DNA of 15,379 nucleotides from Chloroflexota bacterium (lineage in GTDB: Bacteria; Chloroflexota; Dehalococcoidia; UBA3495): the NCBI GenBank assembly GCA_022563275.1, contig JADFNR010000080.1, positions 1-15,379 on the forward strand, in the 5' to 3' direction. Made by a program: the position numbers and the translations under genes. Position 1 is the first letter of the stretch; each line of letters begins with the position of its first letter. Shown here in pieces: positions 14,961 through 15,379 of the stretch. The notes beneath the pieces were generated by a model. The model saw nothing but the letters and a program-made list of their open reading frames with translations. It did not search any database and was not told where the DNA came from.

Positions 14961-15379
14961 ATGCCGGTCCTACCCGAATACTACCTCACTGGCAAAACGG
15001 CCATACTGGCGACCTCCGGCGGCAGCGAGGCCCCCTTCTTGGGGCAGGCTCTGATCGAGGCTGGCGCCAGCGTTTTCGCCGTGGCCCGGACCCAGACGCT
15101 CCTGGACGCGGTGCTGGCATCCCTGCCCCCAGGCTCGGGTGGCACGGTGATGGACGCCGGCGTTCCCGATAGCGCCAAGAGCGTCATGGAGCAGTTCGAC
15201 CGGACCCACGACAAGGTGGACATACTGGTCAATGACCCCCGCAGCATGTACGCCAAGCCCCTGGAGGAGATCGGCGCCGACGAGTGGGACGCCGTGCAGA
15301 CCCGCAACGCCAAAGCCCCATTCCTGCTCTCCCAACAGGTGCTGCCCCGCATGGCCAAGGCCGAGTACGGCCGGGTGGT
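14961..15379 (+). CDS. SDR-family protein with degraded cofactor motifs, N-terminal part (cut by window edge)
   Basis: About 139 residues are visible from an ATG at 14961 with AGGAGA at 14949-14954 six bases upstream; no stop occurs before the window ends. The alternation of strands and helices, with VDILVN, the following EEIGADEWDAVQTRNAKAPFLLSQQVLPRM helix region and EYGRVV, fits an SDR Rossmann fold and parallels the upstream SDR. However the glycine-rich TGxxxGxG is replaced by TSGGSEAPFLG, and NNAG by NDPR. The tetrad Asn region reads QTRNAKAP, with an Asn retained. The catalytic Ser-Tyr-Lys lies beyond the edge. It may be a divergent SDR with another cofactor mode, or a non-catalytic partner of the neighbour. 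The fold is a fair inference; the function is unknown. Confidence 0.8.
   Translation, partial: MPVLPEYYLTGKTAILATSGGSEAPFLGQALIEAGASVFAVARTQTLLDAVLASLPPGSGGTVMDAGVPDSAKSVMEQFDRTHDKVDILVNDPRSMYAKPLEEIGADEWDAVQTRNAKAPFLLSQQVLPRMAKAEYGRV

Noticed and set aside
14961..15379. Halohydrin dehalogenase assignment for the second SDR-like gene
   Set aside because: Loss of the glycine motif is suggestive, but the visible segment has T-X7-F-L-G rather than the T-X4-[FY]-X-G pattern reported for that family, and the catalytic residues are outside the window.
1..15379. tRNA, rRNA, CRISPR arrays, insertion-sequence transposases, phage genes
   Set aside because: No cloverleaf, regularly spaced repeats, transposase motif or phage structural gene was seen on either strand by reading; a tool scan could still find a divergent RNA.

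Overview
The window looks like a chromosomal segment of a fairly GC-rich, free-living bacterium. Its dispersed palindromic repeats, glycyl-tRNA synthetase of the single-chain alpha2 type, S12 with a Gram-positive-like N-terminal insertion, and B12-riboswitch-controlled cobalt uptake would fit a Dehalococcoidia/SAR202-like Chloroflexota. That placement is an inference from gene content; no taxonomic marker was compared with a database. There is no phage, plasmid, CRISPR or IS signal.

Layout. (1) 1-1851, minus strand: the str operon, rpsL-rpsG-fusA (fusA runs off the left edge), with a consensus-like promoter at 1823-1851. (2) 1972-6710, plus strand: cbiE and cobN, transcribed divergently from rpsL from a second consensus-like promoter whose short leader holds a terminator/anti-terminator pair. 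(3) 6711-7457: two different intergenic repeat elements, then a small protein that resembles the ChuX/HutX heme-carrier fold. (4) 7535-11371: promoter, cobalamin riboswitch with intrinsic terminator, cbtB, cbtA, and a fused ChlI-ChlD-type AAA+/VWA chelatase subunit overlapping the end of cbtA. (5) 11482-13843: glycyl-tRNA synthetase and a one-domain biotin protein ligase, separated by a palindromic repeat. (6) 13891-15379: a second copy of the 80-bp repeat placed directly before the ribosome-binding site of a short-chain dehydrogenase, then another palindrome and the start of a second SDR-like protein with degraded cofactor motifs.

How the genes work together. CbtA/CbtB are predicted to bring cobalt in. 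The CobN large subunit, with the AAA+/VWA protein in place of separate CobS and CobT, would insert it into the corrin ring. CbiE methylates the ring before that step. The riboswitch would shut off cobalt entry and the chelatase motor when adenosylcobalamin is plentiful, while cbiE-cobN appear to have separate control. The least explained parts of this cobalt/corrin block are the ChuX-like protein between cobN and the riboswitch, the possible attenuator ahead of cbiE, and a possible riboswitch-bypassing promoter ahead of cbtB. The flanking translation genes, biotin ligase and SDR genes appear unrelated to it.
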